From: Stieleria tagensis
GTDB taxonomy: Bacteria > Planctomycetota > Planctomycetia > Pirellulales > Pirellulaceae
Assembly: GCF_024129865.1 (NCBI RefSeq)
Contig: NZ_JAMYFE010000030.1
Location: forward strand, 1 to 64,000
Reading direction: 5' to 3'
DNA: 64,000 nucleotides
Shown: positions 18,183-26,085 of the stretch, in pieces
Numbering within the stretch: position 1 is the first letter of the stretch
Layout of the letters: every line of letters begins with the position of its first letter
The notes under the pieces: model-generated
The model's input: only the letters and a program-made list of their open reading frames with translations
Database searches by the model: none
What the model was told of the DNA's origin: nothing
Position numbers and translations under genes: made by a program

Positions 18183-19739
18183 ATGAATCCAGCGAGAACA
18201 ATCGCTCAAGCGAGTTTGTCTTTGTTATTCGCATTTCTGCTGGCTGGCACAGGCTTGGCCGCTGAGAAGCCGAACATCGTGTTGCTGTTTATTGACGACT
18301 GGGCTTGGAACGGCACTCCGGTCCCTATGAATGACGGCATGGAGAATTCCCGCATGCCGGTCGTGCAGATGCCAAATGTCGAACGGCTGGCACGTGAGGG
18401 AATGAAATTCACAAACGCGTATGCCTCGCCGCAGTGTTCTCCATCGCGCGTCTGCGTGCAGACCGGACAGTCCTCGCCGCGGAACGGCTTCACTGTCTTC
18501 ATGAACGACGGCAGGCAGGAGTATTTCGACGAAAAGGGCTATCCCGACTTCCCGGTCATTCCCTGCATCTCAGACATGACGATCGACAAGGATGCTGTGA
18601 CAATCCCCGAAGCTTTGAAGCCGCTCGGTTATGTCAGTGCTCACATCGGCAAATGGCACATGCGAGGTGATCCCGGCGACGAGGGATACGTGCTGCACGA
18701 CGGCGACACCAGCAATACCCCTGGCAATACGCTGCCCGCAGGAGCCAACCAGCGTCTTCCTGATGACCTGACTGATCCCAAGTTGATGTTCAGCGTCACG
18801 GAAAAGGCGCTCGGCTTTATGACCGAGCAGGCCAACGCCGGCCAGCCGTTCTATGTTCAAATTTCACACTATGCGATGCACGAAGGCCGCGAGTGTCTGC
18901 CGGAGACGCGTGAGAAATACACTCAACATCCACTCGTGCAGGCTTACTACCAGAAGATCGGGAAGACGGCCGAGACCGTAAAACGCAAGGAAGATCCAGC
19001 CATCTGGCTGGGGATGGGAGACGATCTCGATGGCCGTATCGGTGCCGTGCTCGGCCGCATCAGCGAACTGGGAATCGCGGACAACACGTACGTCGTGCTC
19101 GTGTCGGATAACGGTTACCGACACAAAGAACTCCAGCTGACGAAAGGACTCACGCAGCCACACCATGCGGCCAAGTGGTGGGTCTGGCAGGGTGGTATTC
19201 GTGTTCCAATGATCGTCCGCGGCCCCGGTATCAAGGCTGGCTCTGTCTTCAATGGCAATGTCGTCAATTACGACTTCCTGCCAACCTTCGTCGACTGGGC
19301 TGGTGGTGATCCGACGACTCTGAAAAACATCGACGGCATCAGTCTCGCTTCCTACATGACAGGTAAGCCGCCGACCGAAGCCTTCCTTCAGCGGAATCTC
19401 TATTTCCACTACCCGCACTACCGTTCAAGCATGCCGCATTCAGCAATCGTTTCCGGCAACCACAAGCTGTTGCATTTTTACGATCAACCTCAGATCCCCA
19501 TGCTTTTTGACTTGTCCAAAGACATGGGCGAAGTCAAGAACATCGCTTCCCAGCATCCCGAGACGCACAAGAAGCTTTACGACGAAATGATGGGCTACTT
19601 TAAAAATGTCGGTGCGCGCATTCCAAAGCGGAATCCAGACTTTGCCCCCAAAGTCTATCAGCAGGACAAGGACTTCGAGTTGCGCAAAATCTGGGGAGCT
19701 TTCGAAGGAAACAGACTGCTTGAAGAAGATGAGAAGTAG
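18183..19739 (+). CDS. Sulfatase, arylsulfatase-like
   Basis: A 518-residue sulfatase: signal peptide (1-27), FIDDWAWNG (36-44, with Asp-Asp but Trp next, unlike the DDxG of its neighbours), formylglycine site CSPSR (Cys85-Arg89), [13 protein letters not shown] and VSDNGYRH. It carries an insert after the Cys motif ([13 protein letters not shown]). It ends the long + strand series that began with the sigma factor. The 24 codons directly after its stop read in frame as the end of a sulfatase (see 19740-19811). Confidence 0.92.
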   Translation: MNPARTIAQASLSLLFAFLLAGTGLAAEKPNIVLLFIDDWAWNGTPVPMNDGMENSRMPVVQMPNVERLAREGMKFTNAYASPQCSPSRVCVQTGQSSPRNGFTVFMNDGRQEYFDEKGYPDFPVIPCISDMTIDKDAVTIPEALKPLGYVSAHIGKWHMRGDPGDEGYVLHDGDTSNTPGNTLPAGANQRLPDDLTDPKLMFSVTEKALGFMTEQANAGQPFYVQISHYAMHEGRECLPETREKYTQHPLVQAYYQKIGKTAETVKRKEDPAIWLGMGDDLDGRIGAVLGRISELGIADNTYVVLVSDNGYRHKELQLTKGLTQPHHAAKWWVWQGGIRVPMIVRGPGIKAGSVFNGNVVNYDFLPTFVDWAGGDPTTLKNIDGISLASYMTGKPPTEAFLQRNLYFHYPHYRSSMPHSAIVSGNHKLLHFYDQPQIPMLFDLSKDMGEVKNIASQHPETHKKLYDEMMGYFKNVGARIPKRNPDFAPKVYQQDKDFELRKIWGAFEGNRLLEEDEK

Positions 19740-19811
19740 GCGAAACCGACTGGCGAAGAACTCTACGACCTTCGCACCGGCCCGCGTTGGGTTGAGATCC
19801 GAACCGGATGA
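19740..19811 (+). pseudogene. Possible C-terminal sulfatase remnant
   Basis: In frame with the stop of the preceding sulfatase, 23 codons read AKPTGEELYDLRTGPRW and end at TGA 19809-19811. GEELYDLR-(T/K)-(D/G)-P is the usual C-terminal sulfatase motif, where the strand precedes the last helix. No other sulfatase sequence is next to it, so it is either the tail of a deleted sulfatase or a read-through relic. The stretch is short, so the call is tentative. Confidence 0.45.
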
Positions 19812-19836
19812 CGATCCATTCAAACCACCAACGATA

Positions 19837-19870
19837 AAACCCTCGGCCACAAAAGCGTGACTGAGGGTTT
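19837..19870 (+). terminator. Long hairpin downstream of sulfatase series
   Basis: AAACCCTCGGCCAC (19837-19850) pairs with GTGACTGAGGGTTT (19857-19870) over 14 positions with one mismatch and one G-T wobble, around a 6-base AAAAGC loop. A T run ends the 3' arm. It is well placed to end transcription of the preceding sulfatase series. Confidence 0.65.
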
Positions 19871-19893
19871 CGGTGTGAATAGCGACTAGAAAG

Positions 19894-19936
19894 CTCCCCG
19901 ATTGGGACTCAAACCCAGAAAAACTGGGTTAACAAC
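19894..19936 (-). tRNA. 3' half of tRNA-Asn (anticodon GTT), truncated
   Basis: On the minus strand: anticodon loop TTGTTAA (19935-19929, anticodon GTT), 3' anticodon stem CCCAG, variable loop TTTTT, T arm CTGGG-TTTGAGT-CCCAA (19918-19902), 3' acceptor strand TCGGGGA (19901-19895) and discriminator G, all as expected for tRNA-Asn. The 5' anticodon stem (should be CTGGG) reads GTCCG and nothing further matches a D arm. One T-stem pair is also lost. Like 621-662 it starts at the anticodon loop, so it looks like the attachment-site remnant of an integrated element. Confidence 0.65.
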
Positions 19937-20139
19937 GGACGAAGCGCACGAAAATGCAGAGGTGAATCACACCGACCGCACGAACAGCGATTTCTTCCTG
20001 CTGTCGGTTGCATCGACTTCGGTTTGGAACCCTTTGTTGAAAATCGCTTCGGTCAATTAGACCTCCGCACGCAATACTCCTGTTCTAGTCCCCAGCAATG
20101 CTCTGATTCAGAAGTCAGGCGACTGATTTGGTCTCTGGG
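19937..20139. other. Intergenic sequence between tRNA fragment and IS3 remnant
   Basis: I see no gene, hairpin or repeat I can support here. It is likely residual DNA of the rearranged region. Confidence 0.4.
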
Positions 20140-20388
20140 TCAACAGGATTGGTGGCTTGCAACTCGCGCCACATTAGTGAGCCGTTTCAGCTCGGCCTCG
20201 ACCGAGCTGCTGCTGGCGATCTCTGTGTCAAAGGTGCCTTCCGCCTCGAAGGTCTTCTTCCAATTTCGAATGAGATTAGCCCCAACGCCGAGATCGCGGG
20301 CAACTGCGGCATATGACAAGCCTTGTTCAATGACTTTTTTGACCGCCGCGAGCTTGAATTCCCGGCTGAAGTTTCGACGTTTATCCAT
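20140..20388 (-). pseudogene. Truncated IS3-family OrfA (HTH transposase subunit)
   Basis: The first 68 or so residues are a normal IS3-type OrfA: RRNFSREFKLAAVKKVIEQG, an HTH with YAAVARDLGVGANLIRNWKK, and VEAELKRL. At that point, where the leucine-zipper segment (RAENKRL) should follow, the frame continues with unrelated residues to an early stop. No OrfB (the DDE integrase subunit) is present. Upstream, 20425-20455 contains CACAAAAAGTTGACAG on the minus strand, which resembles an IS3 terminal repeat. This is an immobile remnant between the sulfatase series and the metallo-hydrolase. Confidence 0.8.
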
Positions 20389-20472
20389 GGATTGGTTCTC
20401 CTGTCAGAGCAGTCTGACATCTGCCAACCCACTGTCAACTTTTTGTGGGCAATTCCATTGTCGCACGAGCGA

Positions 20473-21837
20473 CTAGAACCACAGGTCGCTCAACTCGCCG
20501 GATTCGAGTTCGTTGGCGTAGCTGAGGTAGTAGTTCCGGTTGGGGGCGTTGTACTCGCTCGCCGCCAAACCTCGCAGTGCCTGAATCTTCACCTTGCGGG
20601 CCAGTTTGCTGTCGCCGTCGCTGAGCCATTTCAAGTGATCCGATAACTCCAGTGCCCATTGATAGTCTTGCTCTGCCAATGCTGCATTCATTCGCTCGGT
20701 CAATTTTTGCGTGCCACCGGCGAGCTGGGCAATCTTGCGTGCTTTCAATTTGGGTTCCATCGGGCTCAGCGTCGTCGGGTTCCCGTCGTACCAGCCCAAC
20801 AGGCCTGAATAGATTGCTCGGACCGCATGCGGCACGGTGCCGTAGAACTCAATCAGGTAAGGTTTGTCTTTCAGATGCTCAGGGAGTTTGACTTCGTGAG
20901 CGAGTTGATCGGGACCTTTTCCAGCGTTGATGCCTCGCACCGTTTGGTCGTACACACTGCGTATCGCTTCGCTGTAGTCCTTCAGTGCCGTCGTAGCCGC
21001 TTCCTGTCCCTGGATGGGCATCGTGTGCCCAGGAACGACAGCGTGTGGTTTGAGCGCGGCCATCTTCCCAACACTTTCAGACCAATTCAGCACGTCGCGA
21101 TAGGCCGTGCCACGAATCGCGTACAGGTTTGGAAAGGAGCTGTAAAAATTGTCGCCCACCAGCAACACCTTTTCCTTCGGGAGCCAGATAAACATCGCAT
21201 CGTCAGTTTCTCCCGGGCCGATATGAAATTCGATGTCGACACCCGCGATCGTTGTCTTGAGCCCGCTGCTGGGTACGGTGACGGTTGGTGGAAGGAATCC
21301 CTTGCCGCGGTCGCTATCCTCAGTCCCCGCCGGTGCAACACCGCGGTTCGTAATCTCCGACGGCGAAAGTTTCCGACCGAACTGACGCACATTTCGTTTC
21401 GCTTTCACAGGATCAACCGCCTTGTTGACGCCTTCGGCGGAACCAAAGGTCTCGGTGCCGTAAACGTCCGGTTTCTCATCGCCAACAAAGGCACTGGCTC
21501 CGCCAATGTGATCGCCATGGCTATGGGTGTAGATGATCGCCTTGACCGGCTTGTCGCTGTACTGCCGAAAAGCTTCAGCCGCTTTGGCTGCACTGGTCGG
21601 ACCGAAAAGAGTATCGACGATGATGACGCCGTCGGTGCCGACGATCATCGAGGTGTTCGCTCCGTGGAACCCAACCGCGGTGTAAACGTTGTCCGCAACT
21701 CTGACAACTCCCTTCTCGAACTGTTGCTGCTGAGCATGGAGCATCCGAAGTGCCGTGTCGGGCTCGACCTGCGTTTGTCCGCTGGCAACGCCAGCGGACA
21801 CTACCAAGAGGCAAAGCGTAGTGATAAGACTCTTCAT
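20473..21837 (-). CDS. Metallo-beta-lactamase-fold hydrolase, alkylsulfatase (class III sulfatase)-like, short form
   Basis: A 454-residue exported protein (signal 1-20). The metallo-beta-lactamase domain carries THSHGDH (104-110) with the zinc ligands, and later GPGETDDAM and VVPGHTMP. It is followed by the GWYDGNP signature and the all-helical dimerisation domain (about 365-445) of the SdsA1/YjcS alkylsulfatases, which cleave the C-O bond of alkyl sulfates. The third domain of that family (SCP2-like, about 130 residues, binds the alkyl chain) is absent: the protein ends right after the dimerisation domain. It may act on another sulfate ester or a smaller substrate. The stop lies close to the IS3 remnant, so loss of the last domain through that event is possible. 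Confidence 0.82.
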   Translation of the reverse strand: MKSLITTLCLLVVSAGVASGQTQVEPDTALRMLHAQQQQFEKGVVRVADNVYTAVGFHGANTSMIVGTDGVIIVDTLFGPTSAAKAAEAFRQYSDKPVKAIIYTHSHGDHIGGASAFVGDEKPDVYGTETFGSAEGVNKAVDPVKAKRNVRQFGRKLSPSEITNRGVAPAGTEDSDRGKGFLPPTVTVPSSGLKTTIAGVDIEFHIGPGETDDAMFIWLPKEKVLLVGDNFYSSFPNLYAIRGTAYRDVLNWSESVGKMAALKPHAVVPGHTMPIQGQEAATTALKDYSEAIRSVYDQTVRGINAGKGPDQLAHEVKLPEHLKDKPYLIEFYGTVPHAVRAIYSGLLGWYDGNPTTLSPMEPKLKARKIAQLAGGTQKLTERMNAALAEQDYQWALELSDHLKWLSDGDSKLARKVKIQALRGLAASEYNAPNRNYYLSYANELESGELSDLWF

Positions 21838-21870
21838 AAGACTATTCCTTTGAATCGTGTGCTAAATATT

Positions 21871-21930
21871 TAGCGGAACGGCGCGAGCCGTCCGGTGTCA
21901 CAATACCGGACGGCTTGCGCCGTTCCGCTA
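21871..21930. repeat. 60-bp palindromic repeat, copy 1
   Basis: TAGCGGAACGGCGCGAGCCG and its reverse-complement arm (ending CGGCTTGCGCCGTTCCGCTA) form a stem of about 27 bp around a short loop between the alkylsulfatase-like gene and the MarR gene. A second copy is at 23220-23279. It can fold as a transcript hairpin and could separate the two minus-strand genes. Confidence 0.8.
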
Positions 21931-22374
21931 CAAGTTTTTTGCCAATAAGTTTTTCTGCATCTTTTGCAGAACGTCTTGCGTCGCTTCCAGCTCCGACTTC
22001 GAGATGCCCTTCAATGTGTTCTTTCGCAAGTCGTCTAGCAGCGGAAGGACGGTTTGAAGTTGCTGCTCGCCGCGGCGAGTCAATCCGACCATCACGATCC
22101 GAGCGTCTTCCTTCGATTCGCTCCGCTGGACAAACTTCTTTTCAACCAGTCGGTCCAACTGGCGTTTCACCGTCGTTGGATCACGAATCATCAACGATGC
22201 CAGTTCGTTCATGCTGAGTGGCTGGCCGGCATCTGACAAAGTGATTAGCGTCTGCGTTTCCTCTGGCGAAAACGGCCAACCGGCACTCTTTAGCACCGCT
22301 GCCATTGCCGAACGAATCAGATAGGCAACACGCCCGATTGCAAAGCCCGGCGAAGATTCTGAGTCAAAGTGCAT
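21928..22374 (-). CDS. MarR family transcriptional regulator
   Basis: A 148-residue winged-helix regulator: SPEETQTLITL, the recognition helix region MNELASLMIRDPTTVKRQLDRLVEKKFVQR, and the wing with SKEDARIVMVGLTRRG. ATG 22374 is chosen because GGAGG lies 7 bases upstream; longer frames have no such site. The start overlaps the end of the DoxX gene by 11 bp, so the two are coupled. MarR proteins usually repress their own operon and respond to small lipophilic or oxidative signals; the palindrome at 22856-22868 in front of the operon is the likely operator. Confidence 0.88.
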   Translation of the reverse strand: MHFDSESSPGFAIGRVAYLIRSAMAAVLKSAGWPFSPEETQTLITLSDAGQPLSMNELASLMIRDPTTVKRQLDRLVEKKFVQRSESKEDARIVMVGLTRRGEQQLQTVLPLLDDLRKNTLKGISKSELEATQDVLQKMQKNLLAKNL

Positions 22375-22822
22375 GTTCGCCTCCGGAAGAGTTCTGAATT
22401 GAAGCCGTCGGCCCAGAAAAGATCGGACGATACCAATCAAAATAGCAGTAAATCAGTAGCGCACAGGCTGCGAAATCGGGAAGCCCGACAACGAGGTATT
22501 GATGAGCAAAGAAGATCACGTATAGCAAAATATTGAACGCATAGGGCAGCGCCATCAGGATTGCGAGCGGCGCAGTCCGCGGGATGAACATCAGCGTGCC
22601 AGCGACCGTCTTGAGACACCCAACCCAAAAGATCAGATAGCCAGTTTTCTCAAGCGCGAGCATGAATTGATCGAGTTCGCTTGGTGGCTCGCCAACTGGA
22701 TACCCATTCACGCCAAAGCCCATCGTCATGATTCCGGTTCCGACAAGGAACAATGCGAAGAGCATCCGCACGGCGAAGGCGAGATTCGGGAGTCGAACGC
22801 TGCGATTCTTAAAAGAGGACAT
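22364..22822 (-). CDS. DoxX-like small integral membrane protein
   Basis: A 152-residue protein with four predicted membrane helices: LAFAVRMLFALFLVGTGIMT, YLIFWVGCLKTVAGTLMFIP, APLAILMALPYAFNILLYVI and YLVVGLPDFAACALLIYCYF. The pattern, length and K-V-GT-M spacing in the second helix fit the DoxX-like family, which is linked to redox or thiosulfate metabolism in some bacteria but mostly uncharacterised. It is the first gene of a two-gene operon with MarR. ATG 22822 is used; a TTG at 22831 is possible. Confidence 0.75.
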   Translation of the reverse strand: MSSFKNRSVRLPNLAFAVRMLFALFLVGTGIMTMGFGVNGYPVGEPPSELDQFMLALEKTGYLIFWVGCLKTVAGTLMFIPRTAPLAILMALPYAFNILLYVIFFAHQYLVVGLPDFAACALLIYCYFDWYRPIFSGPTASIQNSSGGEHAL

Positions 22823-22855
22823 CTCACTCAATTCAGTTGCGTACGAAGCTTTTTA

Positions 22856-22868
22856 CTGTACTTTACAG
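22856..22868. promoter_or_regulatory. Candidate MarR operator upstream of the DoxX-MarR operon
   Basis: CTGTA-CTT-TACAG is a perfect 5-bp inverted repeat with a 3-base centre, 34 bases before the DoxX start codon, within likely promoter distance. MarR dimers bind such short palindromes near promoters. No other palindrome of this kind is seen in the gap. Confidence 0.5.
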
Positions 22869-23219
22869 CTATCCATCTGTGAGTCAATGCGTTTGGAGAA
22901 AATAGCTGATGCCGAATCACTCAACCCAGTCTTTCGGATCGGTTTTTCATCCTGAAATGCGCTGGCCGTGACAAGAGCTTTGCAAAAAAGCTGCAGACAC
23001 TTTGCTAATCTCCGGCAAAGTGGCGGAATTACCTAATAGCGAGCAATGGCCACACACATCTCAACTTCACTCATCGCTCGGCTATCTCTCGCCAAGCTGT
23101 TTTGAATCAACCGTCCCCTGCTGAAAATAAGAAGAAGCGTGGCCCCCAAAACCCAGGACACCTCAGTCACTCAAGAAATGGGGTGAAGAGCACGCGACGA
23201 AGAAAAGAGGATTACTTTG
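22869..23219. other. Gene-free stretch
   Basis: No gene is supported. There is one 7-bp inverted repeat with an 11-base loop (CACTTTG at 22998-23004 against CAAAGTG at 23016-23022). An open frame beginning at 23102 has no protein-like character until it meets the sulfatase remnant at 23285. Confidence 0.4.
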
Positions 23220-23279
23220 TAGCGGCACGGCGCTGGCCGTCCGGTCCCGCGAAACCGGGCGGCTTGCGCCGCTCCGCTA
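23220..23279. repeat. 60-bp palindromic repeat, copy 2
   Basis: TAGCGGCACGGCGCTGGCCG and the arm ending GCGGCTTGCGCCGCTCCGCTA give the same foldback as the copy at 21871-21930, with substitutions spread over both arms. The two copies flank the MarR-DoxX operon. Confidence 0.8.
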
Positions 23280-23284
23280 AGTTC

Positions 23285-23371
23285 ATGATCGAATCATTCG
23301 ACGAAAATGCGGGCCGGATTGTTCAGTTCCTGGATGACAACGGGCTGCGCGGGAACATAATCATCTCGTGA
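23285..23371 (+). pseudogene. Possible internal sulfatase remnant
   Basis: The frame from ATG 23285 reads ESFDENAGRIVQFLDDNGLR and then GNIIIS before a stop. That is the sulfatase stretch just before the metal-binding TSDNG loop (typically DENVGR-hydrophobic-LDENGL-N-IV). The TSDNG motif itself and everything after it are gone. It lies between the second palindromic repeat and the DUF1080 gene, whose upstream GTG overlaps its end. With 19740-19811 this suggests that at least one sulfatase gene was destroyed in this region. Confidence 0.5.
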
Positions 23372-23415
23372 ACGCCGAGCCATCACTCACCGAAGTCTAC
23401 CGATCAAGAGTCCCA

Positions 23416-24447
23416 ATGAATCAAAACCACCAAACCATTTCGGTTGCCATTCTGCGTCACGCACGCCTCGCCCTTTGTGCTTTCGTGTCAATCGCTCTGA
23501 TGTCGATGTCGCTGGCTGAGGAGCTACCGAGTGAGCTGAAGGGAGATTGGTCCCTTGATCTTGATTCCGGCCTGCCCGCCTGGATGCGAGTGGTCGAAGA
23601 GGATGGACAGCCGCAGGTCTACATGCGTTTATACATCGGCCCAACCGGCCCCTACAAAGCCGAGCAGGTTGACGGGCGATTGAAGTTTGAGATCCGCAGA
23701 AACCCTAAAAAGAAGAACGGACAAACTTCGATCACCAAAGTGGATATCCGCCTGAAGGATGGAAAACTCGATGGCACTCTCGAACGCCGACTCGCCGACG
23801 GAACTTCGCAGCGTGATGCGTTCACGGGAAAAAAGGTCCCACCGATGCCCGCATCGGCTCCTGATTTGTCAAAGGTGCGATTCGGACATCCGATTTCGCT
23901 CTTCAATGGCAAAGACTTGACCGGTTGGCGAACACACGAGTCGGACAAGACGAACGGTTGGAGCGTGATTGATGGAATGCTAGTCAACACCACCACCAAG
24001 ACCGACTTCAGCCCGACCGGTTCCTACGCAAATTTGCGCACAGAAGCCGAGTTTGAAGACTTTTGGTTGCACATCGAATTTCTAGTCGAAGAAGCACGAA
24101 ACAGCGGCATCTATTTGCGGGGGATGTACGAGGCGCAGGTGGTTGATCGCGACAGCCCAATGCAAGGCATTCAGGGAGTGGGCGCGATCTTCGGTGCGAT
24201 CGCGCCGTCCGTCAATGCGGGAAATCCTGGAGGCCAATGGCAAACCTACGACCTGACGCTTGTCGATCGGCACATCACCGTTGTTCTCAATGGCGTGAAG
24301 GTCATCGACAACCAACCAATCGATGGCCCAACCGCGGGAGCCATCCACACAAACGCCGCCGCACCGGGTCCAATCTATCTACAGGGCGATCACACCACCG
24401 TATCGTATCGAGACATCTACCTGGCACCGGTCATGAGCAAACAGTGA
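23416..24447 (+). CDS. Secreted DUF1080 protein with extra N-terminal domain
   Basis: A 343-residue exported protein. The signal peptide fits residues 1-35 from ATG 23416; a GTG at 23368 would extend it through a sulfatase remnant and is unlikely. Residues about 36-135 form a separate beta-rich domain (LKGDWSLDLDSGLPAWMRV), similar to a lipocalin-like or substrate-binding module seen in some planctomycete proteins. Residues about 150-340 are the DUF1080 domain (LFNGKDLTGWR, NSGIYLRGMYEAQV, GPIYLQGDHTTVSYRDIYL). Probably a 3-keto-glycoside hydrolase/lyase or binding protein. Confidence 0.82.
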   Translation: MNQNHQTISVAILRHARLALCAFVSIALMSMSLAEELPSELKGDWSLDLDSGLPAWMRVVEEDGQPQVYMRLYIGPTGPYKAEQVDGRLKFEIRRNPKKKNGQTSITKVDIRLKDGKLDGTLERRLADGTSQRDAFTGKKVPPMPASAPDLSKVRFGHPISLFNGKDLTGWRTHESDKTNGWSVIDGMLVNTTTKTDFSPTGSYANLRTEAEFEDFWLHIEFLVEEARNSGIYLRGMYEAQVVDRDSPMQGIQGVGAIFGAIAPSVNAGNPGGQWQTYDLTLVDRHITVVLNGVKVIDNQPIDGPTAGAIHTNAAAPGPIYLQGDHTTVSYRDIYLAPVMSKQ

Positions 24448-24670
24448 GGTTAAATCACCACGACTGACACACCCGCAACAAAGTGACAGCCAGTGACGAA
24501 GTTGGCTCCCACTACCAAAGACCAGTTGCGACAGTTTCGCTCCAGTAGCTCAACCTCGGATTTGGCAGCATGAATTGTCGAAATCGGATTCTATCCGCTA
24601 CATTTGCTTTGCAACGCCCGTTCCTTAACGTTCCCGTCTGGCCGCCTGCCAATCCAACCAGAAGATTCTC

Positions 24671-25951
24671 ATGTTCAGCCGTCGAGATTTCATCGGAGTC
24701 GTTCCTGCTAGCGCGCTTGCCATTTCTTGCGCCCATGCCGCGCAACCGAATCAATCACAGGAGAGTGCAGCGAGCGATGGACCAAACAAACCGCTGATCG
24801 CCAGCCCGCCGGTGGTTCAGAACCCGCGTCCAAATGGCTTTGGTGTCAGCATTGCCGTCGCTGGACTGGCGACCGCGTGGGTGGAATATGGCTTCACAAA
24901 GGAGGACCTGCGTTTCACGGCAACTGCCAGTCGCCATGGCCTGATCCAAGCCGACGATCAGGTCTTGCATGTTCGTGTGAATCATGCGGACGAGCTACCC
25001 ACAGACCGACCGGTCTTTTATCGAGTCGTCGTTCAACCACTGAAATACATTAGCGCTTATCAGTTGAAACGCGGTGAGACGCAAACGACCCAGATCCATG
25101 CACTGCGATTGCCCGACCCCACGGCGGATCAATTGCGGGTGGTGTCCATTAACGACACGCATGAAAACTTGCCCACAATCAAACGCCTTCATGAAAAAAT
25201 TGAAAAGCTCGACCCAGACGTACTGATTTGGAATGGCGACACGTGCAATGACTTCAACGCACCCAAGGTAACCGAGCAGATTCTATTGAATCCGGGCCAG
25301 GACCTCTCTTTGAGTTGGGCGAGTACGCGTCCGCTGTTGTTTTCCAATGGCAATCACGATGTTCGTGGCGAGCGTGCGAGAGAAGCAGCACGGTCGTTGG
25401 TCGGTTGTCCAGAATCGCAAGAGTTGCCCTACAACCAAGCATTGCGGTTTGGCCCGCTGGCGATCGTCACACTCGACACCGGCGAAGACAAACCCGACCA
25501 ACATCCTGTGTTTGCTGGAACCGCTGCCTATGAGCCTTATCGGGAGCAGCAGGCAGCATGGCTAAAGCAAGCCGTCACGCAACCGCAGATCCGTTCGGCT
25601 CCCTTCAAAATCGTGACCAGCCACATTCCCTTGCGAGGCCTGGAAGGTCAAAACGACGGAACGACCCTGGATGGCTATGCGTACTACAGCGGTTTCGGCG
25701 CAAAGCTTTGGGTGCCAATACTTGAAGAGGCAGGATTCCAAGCCGTGCTTTCAGGACACACGCACCGCGATCGCCTCGACGTTGCGACAGATGACATGCC
25801 TATCGCCCAATTTGTCGGCGGTGGACCAAAGCTCGAACAAGCAACGCTAACGATCATTGATGCGAAACAAGTCGACGAGCATGCAGAGCTAGACATTCGC
25901 ATCGTCGATTTAAACGAGAAATTGCTGCACCAAACGCAGTGGTCAAGCTGA
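24671..25951 (+). CDS. Tat-exported metallophosphoesterase
   Basis: A 426-residue calcineurin-like phosphoesterase. The N-terminus MFSRRDFIGVVPASALAISC is a Tat signal with a possible lipobox Cys20. Residues about 45-150 form a fibronectin-like domain as in purple acid phosphatase-type proteins. The catalytic domain has the metal ligands in order: NDTHEN (161-166), NGDTCND (188-194), GNHD (227-230), TSHIPLRG and SGHTHRD. It would hydrolyse phosphomono- or diesters outside the cytoplasm. It is the only phosphatase in this sulfate-rich region. It stands alone, 223 bp after the DUF1080 gene. Confidence 0.88.
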   Translation: MFSRRDFIGVVPASALAISCAHAAQPNQSQESAASDGPNKPLIASPPVVQNPRPNGFGVSIAVAGLATAWVEYGFTKEDLRFTATASRHGLIQADDQVLHVRVNHADELPTDRPVFYRVVVQPLKYISAYQLKRGETQTTQIHALRLPDPTADQLRVVSINDTHENLPTIKRLHEKIEKLDPDVLIWNGDTCNDFNAPKVTEQILLNPGQDLSLSWASTRPLLFSNGNHDVRGERAREAARSLVGCPESQELPYNQALRFGPLAIVTLDTGEDKPDQHPVFAGTAAYEPYREQQAAWLKQAVTQPQIRSAPFKIVTSHIPLRGLEGQNDGTTLDGYAYYSGFGAKLWVPILEEAGFQAVLSGHTHRDRLDVATDDMPIAQFVGGGPKLEQATLTIIDAKQVDEHAELDIRIVDLNEKLLHQTQWSS

Positions 25952-25988
25952 CGAAGAATCGCCACAAACTTTGCGGACGGCTTGTCGC

Positions 25989-26014
25989 TGATCGTTCCTC
26001 GATGAGAACGATCA
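25989..26014. terminator. 9-bp hairpin between convergent genes
   Basis: TGATCGTTC and GAACGATCA pair perfectly around an 8-base loop in the 134-bp gap between the convergent phosphoesterase and SGNH genes. There is no T run, so a terminator role is only plausible from position. Confidence 0.35.
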
Positions 26015-26085
26015 ATCGTAGATCGATCCACAATGGCCTTTACGCTTGAACACTTCGGTTTCAGACGCCTTTTCCCGTCCTTCCG

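Noticed and set aside
20827-21873. Long open frame (348 codons) on the + strand
   Set aside because: It is antisense to the alkylsulfatase-like gene, whose frame has a signal peptide and the full zinc motif. The antisense product shows no family features.
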